DNA from: Pseudomonadota bacterium
GTDB taxonomy: Bacteria > Pseudomonadota > Alphaproteobacteria > Micavibrionales > UBA2020
DNA length: 64,000 nucleotides
Direction of reading: 5' to 3'
Assembly (NCBI GenBank): GCA_021845905.1
Contig: JAJZVA010000013.1
Coordinates: 1 to 64,000 of the forward strand
The translations under genes were made by a program, and so were the position numbers. Position 1 is the stretch's first letter; each line of letters starts with the position of its first letter. The notes beneath the pieces are model-generated. The model saw only the letters and a program-made list of their open reading frames with translations. It was not told the origin of the DNA and did not search any database. Shown here in pieces: positions 45,050 through 54,849 of this stretch.

Positions 45050-48000
45050 ATGGTCCAGTTTAACAGGCTCAGGCTCACCGGGTTCAAATCCTTCGTCGAG
45101 CACACGGAACTTGAAATCGGCAAAGGCCTCACCGGTATCATCGGCCCCAACGGTTGCGGCAAGTCCAACATCGTCGAAGCGATCCGCTGGGCGATGGGCG
45201 AAAACTCGCCCAAGCGCATGCGCTCGAGCGACATGGACGACGTGATCTTCGCGGGTACGGAGCGCCGCCCCGCCCGCAACACGGCGGAAGTCACTCTTTT
45301 GCTGGACAATTCCGACCGCACCGCACCTGCCGAACTGAACGATTCCGACGAGCTTGAAATCTCCCGCAAGATCGAGCGCGACGTCGGCTCCACATACAAA
45401 GTGAACGGCAAGAATGTCCGCATGCGCGACGTGCAACTGCTGTTCGCCGATTCATCGGTCGGCGCGCACTCGCCCGCGCTGGTGAGCCAGGGCCGCGTCT
45501 CCGACATGATCAACGCCAAGCCGACCCAGCGCCGCATGGTGCTGGAAGAAGCCGCGGGCATCTCGGGCCTGCACGCCCGCCGTCACGAGGCGGAACTGAA
45601 ACTCCGCGCCGCAGAAACCAACCTCACCCGCGTCGAGGACGTGCTCGGCTCGATGAACGTCCAGCTTGAATCCCTGAAGAAGCAGGCGCGTCAGGCATCC
45701 CGCTACCGCAATCTCAGCGGCCATATCCAGACGGCGGAAGGCGGACTGCTCTATCTGCGCTGGATGGAAAGCGCCACCGCCGTCACCGCCGCGCTCGCCG
45801 CGTTCGAGGAAGCGGAAAATATCGTCCGCGAGAAAACCCTCGCCGTCACCGAACTCACCACCAAACAGACGGAAGCCGCCGCGCAACTGCCCGATCTGCG
45901 CCAGAGCGAAGCCGAAGCCGCCGCCGCGTTGCAACGCCTGAAGCTGGCTTACGGCACGCTGGAAGGTGAAGAGCGTCAGGTCGCGGAAGAACGCGCCAAA
46001 TCCGAACAGATGATCGCGCAATACAATGCCGACGTCGCGCACGAAACCGCGCAAAAAACCGAAGCCGCGCAAACCATCGAGCGTCTCGCGCTTGAAAACG
46101 CCGAACTGACCGCCGCTGCGCTGGCGCAAACGGACAGCGAAGAGGAAGCGCGCCTGCTCGCCGAAGAGCAGCAGAACGCCGTCGAAAAACTTGAATTCGC
46201 GCTGACGGAACTGACCGAGGAAACCGCCGCGCAGGAAGCCGAACGCGCGTCCGCCGAGCGCCGTATCGCCGATTTCGTCCGCCGCCATGAACAGCTTGAA
46301 GCGCGCAAGGCAGGCTTTGAATCCGAGCATGCGGATCTGATCGCCAACACCCCCGCGAAGACCGAACTGGATGAAATCACCGCCGCGCTGTCCTCCGCCG
46401 AAGAAGAAACGCAAAAGGCCGCCGCAGAAATCGAAAGCGCGGAAGGCGCGCGCAACGCCGTTGAAACGGCGCTGCAGGGAGCGACGGAAAAATTCCAGGA
46501 ACAGCAGAAAATTTCCAGCCAGCTGAACGCCGAGGCGGAAGCCTTGCGCCGGGTTTTGCGCACCGAGCAGACGGATTTCGAACCCGTGCTCGATCAGCTG
46601 ACCGTCTCCTCCGGCCTTGAACGCGCCCTTGCCGTCGCGCTGGGCGACGACCTGCAAGCCGCGCTCGACGGCGCCGCGCCGATCTACTGGCGCGACCTGC
46701 CCGACTTCGCTTCGGCGACCGCTCTGCCTTCCGCCGCCAAGCCGCTGTCGGAATGCGTCACAGGACCGCATGCGTTAAGCCGCGTTCTTTCGCAAATCGG
46801 CATCGTCGAAAACCGCGAAACTGCCGAACAACTGATGGCGCAACTGCAACCCGGCCAGTGCCTCGTCACGGCCGACGGCGGCGCGTGGCGCTGGGACGGG
46901 CTCGTCGTTTCGCCCGATGCGGAGAATGCCGCCGCGATCCGCCTGCAGCAGAAAAACCGCCTTGCCGAACTCGAAACCGAAATCACGGGCGCTCAGGAAC
47001 AGCTTGAATCCGCCCGCGCCGCGCTCGAAAGCGTCAGGGAAGAGCGCGCCCGCGTGACCGAGCGCGTCAACGCCGCGCGTCAGGCCGCGCGCACGGCGGG
47101 CGAAAACCTGAACACGCTCCGCCGCCGCCACGCGCAACTGACCAACCAGCTGGCGGAAGTCACGGCGCGTCTTGCCAGCCTTGCGACCTCGATCGAAAAC
47201 GCCGCGCAGGAAATCGACGCCCTCGCGACGCAAATCTCCGAGGCGCGCGAAGCTTTCGCCGCCCTGCCCGACACGGCGGAGAGCCGCGAAAGAATCGCCG
47301 CGATGAAAACGGATCTCGGCGCGCAGCGCCAGACGCTCGTCGAGCGTCAGACCGCCTATGCGGAAATCCGCCGCGCCGGAGAAGCCCGCGCCCGCCGCAT
47401 GGGGCAGGTCAATGACGAAATGTCGAACTGGAACGCACGCGTGGAGCGCATTGTCTTGCGTCTTGCCGAACTCGCCGAGCGCATCCAGCTTGCCGAGGAA
47501 ACCTTGAGCCGTCTTGCCGAGCGCCCCGCGCAGATCGAGCAGGAAAAACAGGCGCTGATGACGCACATTACGACCGCCGAAGAAAAACGCCAGCACGCCG
47601 CCGACGCGCTTGTTTCAGCGGAAAACGTCGCCAATGAAACGCAACGCGAACTCCGCGCCGCCGACAACGCCCTTTCCGACGCGCGCGAGGCGCGGGCGAT
47701 GGCGCAGGCGGGCGTCAATACCTCGCAACATACGCAAAGCGGCATCGAAGCGCAGATACAGGAAAAATTCGCCTGCGTGCCCGAGCAAATGGTGACAAAG
47801 CTGGAGCTCATCGTGGAAGATCTTCCCTCCATCGACGAGCTGCACGGCAAGCTGGAGCGCCTTGTCCGCGAACGCGACAACATGGGGCCGGTCAACCTCC
47901 GCGCCGAAGTCGAAAGCCAGGAAATCACCGACCAGATGACGGGCATGCAGACCGAGCGCGACGACCTCGTCGCCGCGATCGAAAAGCTCCGCGAGGGCAT

Positions 48001-48514
48001 CAACAAACTCAACAAGGAAGCGCGCGACCGCCTGCTTAGCGCGTTCGACACGGTCAATGCGCACTTCCAGTCTCTGTTCACCCGCCTCTTCAACGGCGGC
48101 GCGGCCTATCTCAAATTGATCGAGGCAGATGATCCGTTGCAGTCCGGCCTTGAAATCTACGCCCAGCCGCCGGGCAAAAAGACCTCCGTCCTGTCGTTGC
48201 TTTCCGGCGGTGAACAGACGCTGACCTCCATCGCTCTCATCTTCGCGATGTTCCTGACGAACCCTGCGCCGATCTGCGTGCTGGACGAAGTCGACGCCCC
48301 GCTGGACGAAAGCAACGTCGACCGCTACTGCATGTTGCTGGAAAAGATTTCCGAGGAATGCGACACGCGCTTTCTCGTCATCACCCACCACCGCATGACG
48401 ATGGCGCGGATGGACCGCCTCTACGGAGTGACGATGAGCGAAAAAGGCGTCTCGCAGCTTGTCTCGGTCGATCTCAAGCAGCACGCGCTGGATCTTGAAG
48501 ATCAGGCCGCCTGA
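45050..48514 (+). CDS. smc: Chromosome segregation/condensin ATPase SMC
   Basis: SMC forms the condensin ring that organises and helps separate chromosomes. The 1154-residue protein has the N-terminal head with Walker A GPNGCGKSN. A long Ala/Glu-rich coiled coil (about 165-500) leads to a hinge (about 505-640). The returning coil is about 645-990. The C-terminal head has the signature LLSGGEQTLTS and Walker B with CVLDEVDAPLDE. No ScpA or ScpB gene is in the window. The extreme Ala/Glu bias produces long shadow ORFs in other frames. Confidence 0.98.
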   Translation: MVQFNRLRLTGFKSFVEHTELEIGKGLTGIIGPNGCGKSNIVEAIRWAMGENSPKRMRSSDMDDVIFAGTERRPARNTAEVTLLLDNSDRTAPAELNDSDELEISRKIERDVGSTYKVNGKNVRMRDVQLLFADSSVGAHSPALVSQGRVSDMINAKPTQRRMVLEEAAGISGLHARRHEAELKLRAAETNLTRVEDVLGSMNVQLESLKKQARQASRYRNLSGHIQTAEGGLLYLRWMESATAVTAALAAFEEAENIVREKTLAVTELTTKQTEAAAQLPDLRQSEAEAAAALQRLKLAYGTLEGEERQVAEERAKSEQMIAQYNADVAHETAQKTEAAQTIERLALENAELTAAALAQTDSEEEARLLAEEQQNAVEKLEFALTELTEETAAQEAERASAERRIADFVRRHEQLEARKAGFESEHADLIANTPAKTELDEITAALSSAEEETQKAAAEIESAEGARNAVETALQGATEKFQEQQKISSQLNAEAEALRRVLRTEQTDFEPVLDQLTVSSGLERALAVALGDDLQAALDGAAPIYWRDLPDFASATALPSAAKPLSECVTGPHALSRVLSQIGIVENRETAEQLMAQLQPGQCLVTADGGAWRWDGLVVSPDAENAAAIRLQQKNRLAELETEITGAQEQLESARAALESVREERARVTERVNAARQAARTAGENLNTLRRRHAQLTNQLAEVTARLASLATSIENAAQEIDALATQISEAREAFAALPDTAESRERIAAMKTDLGAQRQTLVERQTAYAEIRRAGEARARRMGQVNDEMSNWNARVERIVLRLAELAERIQLAEETLSRLAERPAQIEQEKQALMTHITTAEEKRQHAADALVSAENVANETQRELRAADNALSDAREARAMAQAGVNTSQHTQSGIEAQIQEKFACVPEQMVTKLELIVEDLPSIDELHGKLERLVRERDNMGPVNLRAEVESQEITDQMTGMQTERDDLVAAIEKLREGINKLNKEARDRLLSAFDTVNAHFQSLFTRLFNGGAAYLKLIEADDPLQSGLEIYAQPPGKKTSVLSLLSGGEQTLTSIALIFAMFLTNPAPICVLDEVDAPLDESNVDRYCMLLEKISEECDTRFLVITHHRMTMARMDRLYGVTMSEKGVSQLVSVDLKQHALDLEDQAA

Positions 48515-48615
48515 ACGCAACGTTTCAGAACATAGGTTGGAAGCATCAGGCCCATGCCATCGTGCTCTGAGCGCTTGTATCATGCCTCTGCATTCCATTG
48601 TTATATAATACGTTA

Positions 48616-48644
48616 ATGATATATTAATTATATATGTATATCAT
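48616..48644. promoter_or_regulatory. AT-rich inverted repeat upstream of the 518-aa gene
   Basis: ATGATATA (48616-48623) and TATATCAT (48637-48644) form an 8-bp inverted repeat with a 13-nt spacer. It is 28 nt before the start codon in a 157-nt AT-rich gap, where a promoter is expected. It could be an operator; the AT bias makes chance formation easier. Confidence 0.3.
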
Positions 48645-48671
48645 GGCCTTATTAAAGAATGAGGTCAGCAC

Positions 48672-50228
48672 ATGTCAGAGCAAGTTCCAGTCATCGAATC
48701 CACCGCTCCGGAACAACTAAAAGTTTTTTCAGACTTTGTAACGGCTCTGCGTGAAGACAACGTGGCCGCGGCCATCAACGAAGCCGAGCGACTGACGCCT
48801 TACTTCAGCGCTTTATCCAAACAGCTCGACCTTGATGCGGCGATCAACCCTCAAAAAGCCGCCGCGGTGCGCGATTTGACAAGCCCGGGCGCGCTCAAGA
48901 GCGTTTTCAACGCCGTCGCCGCGCGCACCAAAAACACGATTTTGTCGGAGATCGCGATCATCCCGGAAGCTGTTCTGCGATTTGAAACCGCAAATGAGAC
49001 GCAATATTCCGGGCCGCTGAATTATAAAGGCAAAAACTTTATCAACTTCGGCTTCATACAGGTTTTTAACGCCAACAGGACAAGCGGCACCAGCTTTCCC
49101 ATTCTTGCGTTCAACGACAGCCTCATGAAAACAATCGCGCCGCACCGGCCGAAAGCCATGCTCGAAGCGTTGCAAACGGTCGCGACGGCGGGCAATCACG
49201 ACATGCTCCATCATTATACCAACACCATCCTGAACCCCAATATTTCCTGCACGAGGATGGACAAAAAAGACTTTCCCGATCCTGTAATGGAGGTAAGAGA
49301 TTGGCAGAAAACGCATTTCAATGGCTATATAAGCGATCGTTCCGAGGATAGTTTCGAAAGCTGGCTGATGCTGAACCATATGCGCGTGCGCGAATTGATG
49401 AAAGACACGCATGAGGAAGAAGCCTTGAAACAATCCTGCGATACGTTCTTCGACGAGCTGGGACGGATTGGCGGGGAAATATCCACCGCGACATCCGCCA
49501 AGCAAGCGCATGAAACGGTTGATCGTTTCGGCATCGCCTTGCTTTTCACGATGATGCGCTATCTACCGCTCGATCACCCGCTGATCGATCACGCCATTGA
49601 ACGCTTTCAGCAGGTTGATCCCGATCCCCGCTCTCTGGAATTGGAAAGATCCGCTCTCGTAAGACAATCACAGTCCCAAATGGAGCACTGGGTCGTTCAA
49701 ACCCTGGCGAACTACAGAGCGAAGGGCGTGGAGTTACTGCCCGAAAATCCCGACTATGCCGCCTTGAGAAAGCTCCAGCTCATCCAGATAGAACCGGCGA
49801 TCGTGCATCTTTTAAGCCCGGCCCAACCCGGCACTTTTTTGGAGAAGATAAAGAAGAACAACCGCCTCGGCGAAATCAACCTCGACATGATCAGCACTTC
49901 TGCCGCTGGAATCTGGTTCGACCTCGCGGACGGCAAGCACACTTTCGTCAAGCCGGACGGAACAACAGTTGAGGCCTGGATCAAGGACGGAAAATACCAC
50001 CGCGGCAATGAACCCGCGCGCATCACGACGTGGCCGGACGGAACGATGGAACAATTCTGGTACAAAAATGGAAGCATGTTCCGCTCATCCTCGGTGAAAC
50101 CCGGTGGAAAGGCCGAAGTACACGACTATGAAGCGGCAGAAGAGCCGGAATCCTTGGAAAAGTATTTAGAAAGATATTGGTCGCAAGCCCCCAGAAAAAC
50201 AAAACCGGGAACCCCATCCAGTTCATAA
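48672..50228 (+). CDS. Unrecognised 518-aa protein with a MORN-like C-terminal tail
   Basis: I do not recognise the main body. There is no signal peptide or membrane segment, so it is probably cytoplasmic or delivered by an unknown route. Residues about 1-340 look mainly alpha-helical, with a His-rich spot at NHDMLHHYTN that could bind metal. Residues about 415-475 contain two related units, DGTTVEAWIKDGKYHR and DGTMEQFWYKNGSMFR, joined by GNEPARITTWP. This is the pattern of MORN-like NGK-HR repeats seen in many bacterial and phage proteins of unclear role. The tail (470-518) is charged and Pro-rich. It stands alone between smc and the convergent secF, behind its own AT-rich promoter. Confidence 0.8.
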   Translation: MSEQVPVIESTAPEQLKVFSDFVTALREDNVAAAINEAERLTPYFSALSKQLDLDAAINPQKAAAVRDLTSPGALKSVFNAVAARTKNTILSEIAIIPEAVLRFETANETQYSGPLNYKGKNFINFGFIQVFNANRTSGTSFPILAFNDSLMKTIAPHRPKAMLEALQTVATAGNHDMLHHYTNTILNPNISCTRMDKKDFPDPVMEVRDWQKTHFNGYISDRSEDSFESWLMLNHMRVRELMKDTHEEEALKQSCDTFFDELGRIGGEISTATSAKQAHETVDRFGIALLFTMMRYLPLDHPLIDHAIERFQQVDPDPRSLELERSALVRQSQSQMEHWVVQTLANYRAKGVELLPENPDYAALRKLQLIQIEPAIVHLLSPAQPGTFLEKIKKNNRLGEINLDMISTSAAGIWFDLADGKHTFVKPDGTTVEAWIKDGKYHRGNEPARITTWPDGTMEQFWYKNGSMFRSSSVKPGGKAEVHDYEAAEEPESLEKYLERYWSQAPRKTKPGTPSSS

Positions 50229-50235
50229 AGCATCT

Positions 50236-51168
50236 TCAGCTCTGTTTCGCCAGTTCCGTTTCCTTTTTCGCCGGAGCGGGCTCGCGGCGCAGGTTCATGT
50301 AGAGCAGGATCGGCGACGCGACGAAGATCGATGAATAGGTGCCGACGACGATCCCCACCAGCATCGCGTACGTGAAGCCGCGGATGACCTCCGGCCCGAA
50401 GATCAGCAACGCCAGCATGGCGAGGAAGGTCATCATGCTGGTCATCATCGTGCGCGAGAGCGTCTGGTTGACCGAAAGGTTGAAGACGTCCGGCAGAGGC
50501 ATCTTGCGGAATTTACGCAGGTTCTCGCGGATGCGGTCGAAGACGACGACGGTATCGTTGATCGAATAGCCCGCGACCAGCAAAACGGCAGCGACGGTCG
50601 AGAGGTCGAATTCATACTGCGTGAGGGTGAAGAAGAGCAACGTCGCGCAGACGTCGTGCGCCAGCGCGATACAGCCTGTGATGCCGAACTGCCACTCGAA
50701 CCGCACCCAGATATAAAGCAAAATGCCGATCATCGAATAAATGAAAGCCTTGATGCCGACCATGATCAGCTCATGCCCGACCTGCGGCCCGACGTATTCC
50801 GCTCGGCGGAACTCGACCTTGTTGTGCAAAAGCGTGCTGATTTCGGCATAGAGCTCCTTGCGCGTCACATGCGCGGCTTCCTTGCCGGGGATTTTGACCA
50901 TCACCTCGCCGTTGCCGAATTCCTGAATGGTCGGCGCGCCGGTGCTGAGCTTGGACAGCGCTTCGCGCACCTCTCCGATATGCACGGCCATCGGCGTCTT
51001 GATTTCAACCAGCAAGCCGCCGGTGAAGTCGATCCCGAGGTTAAGCCCGCGGGTAAAAAGCAGCACGACGGATAACACCATCATCGCCCCCGAAAGGAAG
51101 AGCGCGAGCTTGTGAATGCTCATGAATTTGACTTTGGTGTCGTCCTTGACGATTCTGAAACGGAGCAT
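50236..51168 (-). CDS. secF: Protein translocase subunit SecF
   Basis: SecF works with SecD in the inner membrane to pull exported proteins into the periplasm using the proton gradient. The 310-residue protein has six predicted membrane segments and a periplasmic loop after the first. Conserved blocks are NLGIDFTGGLLVEIK, YVGPQVGHEL, AGYSINDTVVVFDRIREN and SRTMMTSMMTFLAMLALLIFG. It follows secD after 15 nt. It converges on the 518-aa gene with 7 nt between stops. Confidence 0.96.
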   Translation of the reverse strand: MLRFRIVKDDTKVKFMSIHKLALFLSGAMMVLSVVLLFTRGLNLGIDFTGGLLVEIKTPMAVHIGEVREALSKLSTGAPTIQEFGNGEVMVKIPGKEAAHVTRKELYAEISTLLHNKVEFRRAEYVGPQVGHELIMVGIKAFIYSMIGILLYIWVRFEWQFGITGCIALAHDVCATLLFFTLTQYEFDLSTVAAVLLVAGYSINDTVVVFDRIRENLRKFRKMPLPDVFNLSVNQTLSRTMMTSMMTFLAMLALLIFGPEVIRGFTYAMLVGIVVGTYSSIFVASPILLYMNLRREPAPAKKETELAKQS

Positions 51169-51183
51169 GTCGGATACCCTTTG

Positions 51184-52746
51184 CTAAATCTCGAGTTTGG
51201 TGGGGCGTGTTTTGCGCAGCCACGTAATGACCATCAGGCGCGTCAGCATCAGGGCGGCGAAGAGCGAGGTGATGATCCCGATGCTCATGGAAACCGCGAA
51301 GCCCTTGACCGGCCCCGTGCCGAAAGAGAACAGGATCACGGCGACGGTGAGCGTGGTGATGTTGGAGTCGATGATCGTCGCCTTGGCGTGCACATAACCC
51401 GCGTCTACCGCCGCGAGAACGGAGCGCCCGGCGCGCAGTTCCTCCCGAATACGTTCGTAAACCAGCACGTTGGCGTCCACGGCGATGCCGATGGTGAGGA
51501 TGATGCCGGCGATGCCGGGCAGCGTCAGCGTCGCCTGCAGCATGGAGAGCAACGCGAAGATGAAGATCATGTTGAGGATCAGCGCGATGTCGGCGAAGAT
51601 GCCGAACAGCCCGTAAGACGCCGCCATCAGGACAAGAACGGCGACCATCGCGACGGATGCGGCCACTTTGCCCGCCGCGACGGAGTCCGAACCGAGCGAC
51701 GGGCCGACGCTGCGCTCTTCCATCACGTGCAATGGCGCGGGCAGCGCGCCGGAACGCAGCAACAGAGACAGATCCTGCGCCTGCTTGACGGTGAAGCCGC
51801 CGGTGATGACGCCGCTGCCGCCGCAAATCGGCTCGTTGATGCGCGGATCGCTGATCACCTTCCTGTCAAGGACGATGGCGAAAGGCTTGCCGGTATTGTT
51901 GCGCGTCACGTCGCAGAAGCGGCTGGCGCCGATGGAGTTGAAGCGGAAACTGACGACGGGCTGGCCTTCCTCGAAGGTTGGCTGCGATCCAACCAGCATG
52001 TCGCCGGTCAGGACGGCATGTTCGCGGATAACGACGAACTGGTGCGGATCGTTCTGCATCGGCAGACGGATGTCGCCGGGCAGCGGCTGGCCGTCGGTCG
52101 CGTTGAGATCGACGAGATGAAAGGACATTTTCGCGGTTTTGCCGAGCAGTTTCTTGACATGGTCGGGATTGGCGACGCCGGGCAGTTCCACGACGATGCG
52201 GTTCGCCCCCTGCTGTTCGATGACAGGCTCCTTGGTGCCGGTTTCGTCGATGCGGCGACGGACGATTTCGATCGACTGCTGGATGACCTGCGCGTTGATG
52301 GACTTGAGCGCGTCCTCGCCAAGCGTCACGGTCACGAGCCCGGCATCGGTGATGTTGACGACCGCCTTGTCTTCGAGATTGTTGGCTATTTTGTAGGCCG
52401 CGTCATGATCCAGCGCGGGATGGCGGAGCTTGAAGGAAATGCCGTCCTTCGTCGCCGTCAGGTCGAGATAGCCGATGTTTTTTGCGCGCAGCTTGCTCCG
52501 CGCCGCGTCTTCCATCGAGTTGACCCTGTCCCTGACGACGCTGCCGATGTCCGCCTGCAGCAGAAGGTGCGAACCGCCCTGCAAGTCAAGCCCGAGGTTG
52601 ATGGTGCCGGAGGGCAGCCACGACGGCATGTTTTTGGCGAGCCAGGCCTGCGCCTTGGGCGGCGCGACGTCCGGCGCGGCGTAAAGGATGCCCATCAGCG
52701 TCAGGAACAGAACAAGGACGACTTTCCATCTTTCAAACTGCAACAT
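51184..52746 (-). CDS. secD: Protein translocase subunit SecD
   Basis: SecD carries the large periplasmic P1 domain that handles translocating proteins. The 520-residue protein has an N-terminal membrane anchor and the block GLDLQGGSHLLLQ. The P1 domain (about 110-330) includes RRIDETGTKEP and VELPGVANPDHVKKL. Five C-terminal membrane segments follow, with GIAVDANVLVYERIREEL. It precedes secF and follows yajC after 54 nt. Confidence 0.97.
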   Translation of the reverse strand: MLQFERWKVVLVLFLTLMGILYAAPDVAPPKAQAWLAKNMPSWLPSGTINLGLDLQGGSHLLLQADIGSVVRDRVNSMEDAARSKLRAKNIGYLDLTATKDGISFKLRHPALDHDAAYKIANNLEDKAVVNITDAGLVTVTLGEDALKSINAQVIQQSIEIVRRRIDETGTKEPVIEQQGANRIVVELPGVANPDHVKKLLGKTAKMSFHLVDLNATDGQPLPGDIRLPMQNDPHQFVVIREHAVLTGDMLVGSQPTFEEGQPVVSFRFNSIGASRFCDVTRNNTGKPFAIVLDRKVISDPRINEPICGGSGVITGGFTVKQAQDLSLLLRSGALPAPLHVMEERSVGPSLGSDSVAAGKVAASVAMVAVLVLMAASYGLFGIFADIALILNMIFIFALLSMLQATLTLPGIAGIILTIGIAVDANVLVYERIREELRAGRSVLAAVDAGYVHAKATIIDSNITTLTVAVILFSFGTGPVKGFAVSMSIGIITSLFAALMLTRLMVITWLRKTRPTKLEI

Positions 52747-52800
52747 ATTTCAATCTTTCCCCACCGGCTTTGCCGGCCAGTCTTTATTTATCTTCGCCGG

Positions 52801-53139
52801 TTAATTCTTCTTCGTCATGATCGTCGCGCGGGCGACATGGACATGCACGTTTTCAGCCAGTTCGACCAGCACCTCCTCGTCGCTGACGACTTTTTTGACG
52901 GTGCCGATCAGGCCGCCGCCGGTGATGATCTTGTCGCCCTTCTCGAGTTCTTTGACCATCTTGCGGTGCTGGGCGGCGCGCTGGTTTTGCGGGCGGATGA
53001 CCATCAGGTAAAAAACCATGAACACCAGGATCAGCGGCACGACAGGAGTCTGGAGCATGGCATCCAGACCGGCAGGCGCATGCGCGGCGGCGGTTGCGGC
53101 TTGCGCGGAAGTGTCCGCAAAGGCTGGCGTGATAAACAT
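52801..53139 (-). CDS. yajC: Preprotein translocase subunit YajC
   Basis: YajC is a small single-pass partner of SecDF. The 112-residue protein has a periplasmic Ala-rich N-terminus and one membrane segment (VPLILVFMVFYLMVI). The family signature RPQNQRAAQHRKMVKELEKGDKIITGGGLIGTVKKV follows. The N-terminal region before the membrane helix (MFITPAFADTSAQAA) could also be read as a weak signal. Confidence 0.95.
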   Translation of the reverse strand: MFITPAFADTSAQAATAAAHAPAGLDAMLQTPVVPLILVFMVFYLMVIRPQNQRAAQHRKMVKELEKGDKIITGGGLIGTVKKVVSDEEVLVELAENVHVHVARATIMTKKN

Positions 53140-53172
53140 AGTGATTTGCTCCGTTTTGAAATGGCGATGTTC

Positions 53173-53201
53173 TATATTGCTGAATACGCTTGAAATGACA
53201 A
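53173..53201 (-). promoter_or_regulatory. Possible promoter of yajC-secD-secF
   Basis: On the minus strand TTGTCA (plus 53196-53201) and AATATA (53173-53178) are separated by 17 nt, about 35 nt before the yajC start. The -35 is good and the -10 weak. Confidence 0.3.
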
Positions 53202-53269
53202 GGGAAAACAGATTTTTAAGCGCGCCATTGTAAAAAATTATTCATTATACATATTTTCAATATATCGAT

Positions 53270-54709
53270 TTACTCGGAAGCCGCAGGCATGGCCGCCAAA
53301 GTGATCGCCTGTTCCGGCCCTTCCGCGTGCTTCTCCGCGTGGGGTTGTTCATGCGGGCGGGATTTTTTCGTCTCCTGCAACGCGCGTCCGACATATTGGT
53401 GGGCGAGCGCGTGATAGAGCGATACGGGGCAAAACACCTGCGAAACGGCTGAGGCCAGCACCGCGATGGCGATCAGCGGCGCGGGCATGAAAGAATTGCC
53501 GGTAATTTCAAGCACGATGATGGCGGACGTGATCGGCGCCTGAGTCACGCCGGAAAGATAGGCGACCATCGACATGACGACGATGACCTGCTCCGCCGTA
53601 TGCTTGAAAAACGGCAGCATGGAAGCGCCCATCGACGCGCCGATCGAAAGGCTGGGCGAAAAAATGCCGCCCGGAATGTTGCAGATCGACGACAGCGCCG
53701 TGGCCAGCAGCTTGGCGATCGCGCATCCCCAGGAAACCAGATGCCTGCCGTGCAGCAAGTCGTTGGCAAGGCCGTATCCCGTGCCGTAAGTGTCGCCGTC
53801 AGTCATCAGGCCGAGAACGGCGACGAGCAAGCCGCAGGCCGCCGCGAACAGCGCCGGGTTTTTCAATGGTGTTTTGTTGGTGAATTTTTTCAGCACCATA
53901 AGCCCGTGCGTCAGCATCCAGGTGAACAGCGCGCCGCCGAGGCCGCCAAAAACGCCGATGACCAGCAGCGGAATCCAGTCCGTCGACGGCACGAAATCCT
54001 TGGTCGTCACGCCAAAATAGTTGTAACTGCCGAGAATGGTCATCGAAGCCGCGCCGGAAAGGACGATGGACATCAAAATCAGCGTGCTGTTGCGGCGGTG
54101 AAAGCCGCGCGCCATTTCCTCGATGGCGAAGACGATCCCCGCGATCGGCGTGTTGAAGGCGGCGGCGATGCCGCTCGCCGCGCCCGCGAGGATGAGACTG
54201 CGGTCGGTGTTGAGCACCTTGAAGGCAGCGCACATCATGAGCAAGGCCGCGCCGACCTGCACCGTCGGCCCCTCGCGCCCGATCGACGCGCCGGACATCA
54301 GGCACAGCACCGTGAGAAAAATCTTGCCGAAAATGCTCCGCGCGCCGAGCAACCACTGGCGCGCCTGCTTGTCGTGCAGCTCCCGCGCCGCGATGGCCTG
54401 CGGGATGCCGCTGCCGGGAATGCTCGGAAACCATTTGACGGTCGCGCCTGCGGCAAGCGCGAAAATCGCAGGCGTCATCACCAGCGGAATGAAGCGGTTT
54501 ATATGCACGATGCTCATGAAGACGGCCTGAGACTTGTCGGCGATCATGCTGAAGGCGGCCGCCAGCAGGCCGATGAGAATGCCGCAGGCCCACACCAGAA
54601 GCCGTTGCCGCCACATCAGCGGAGAAAAAGTCCGCGCGACCATTTTCCGCACCCGCCAGAGCACCGGGATCGAGCTTTTGAAATCATCCTTGAATTTTAC
54701 GTGCAACAT
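53270..54709 (-). CDS. clcA: ClC-family H+/Cl- exchange transporter
   Basis: This is a 479-residue ClC membrane protein with about ten or more hydrophobic segments. The selectivity motifs are GSGIPQAI, GREGPTVQ (external gating Glu) and GGIFSPSLSIGA. The glutamate pair in GIVFAIEEM matches the inner proton glutamate of E. coli ClcA, which favours an antiporter over a channel. A tyrosine occurs in SLYHALAHQY at about the place of the chloride-binding Tyr. There are no C-terminal CBS domains; the tail is His/Pro-rich. It lies alone between yajC and the homospermidine synthase remnant. Confidence 0.92.
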   Translation of the reverse strand: MLHVKFKDDFKSSIPVLWRVRKMVARTFSPLMWRQRLLVWACGILIGLLAAAFSMIADKSQAVFMSIVHINRFIPLVMTPAIFALAAGATVKWFPSIPGSGIPQAIAARELHDKQARQWLLGARSIFGKIFLTVLCLMSGASIGREGPTVQVGAALLMMCAAFKVLNTDRSLILAGAASGIAAAFNTPIAGIVFAIEEMARGFHRRNSTLILMSIVLSGAASMTILGSYNYFGVTTKDFVPSTDWIPLLVIGVFGGLGGALFTWMLTHGLMVLKKFTNKTPLKNPALFAAACGLLVAVLGLMTDGDTYGTGYGLANDLLHGRHLVSWGCAIAKLLATALSSICNIPGGIFSPSLSIGASMGASMLPFFKHTAEQVIVVMSMVAYLSGVTQAPITSAIIVLEITGNSFMPAPLIAIAVLASAVSQVFCPVSLYHALAHQYVGRALQETKKSRPHEQPHAEKHAEGPEQAITLAAMPAASE

Positions 54710-54849
54710 GGCTGGTCTGTCTGGCGGTGTCGGTTGGCTCCCGCGCGCGTTTCTGGCTGGAGTCGGCTTGCGACATGATACGCCTTGTTTAGAAATTCTT
54801 CAGGGAAAAATTGAAAATAATCCGGCCTGCGTTTTCAATTTACGTAAAA

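Noticed and set aside
45078-45095. GGGTTCAAATCC resembles a tRNA T-loop
   Set aside because: It lies in the first codons of smc (TGFKSF), and no acceptor stem, anticodon arm or CCA surrounds it.
45976-46563. Ser/Ala-rich minus-strand ORFs within smc
   Set aside because: They are reverse reads of the Ala/Glu coiled coil and show only compositional bias.
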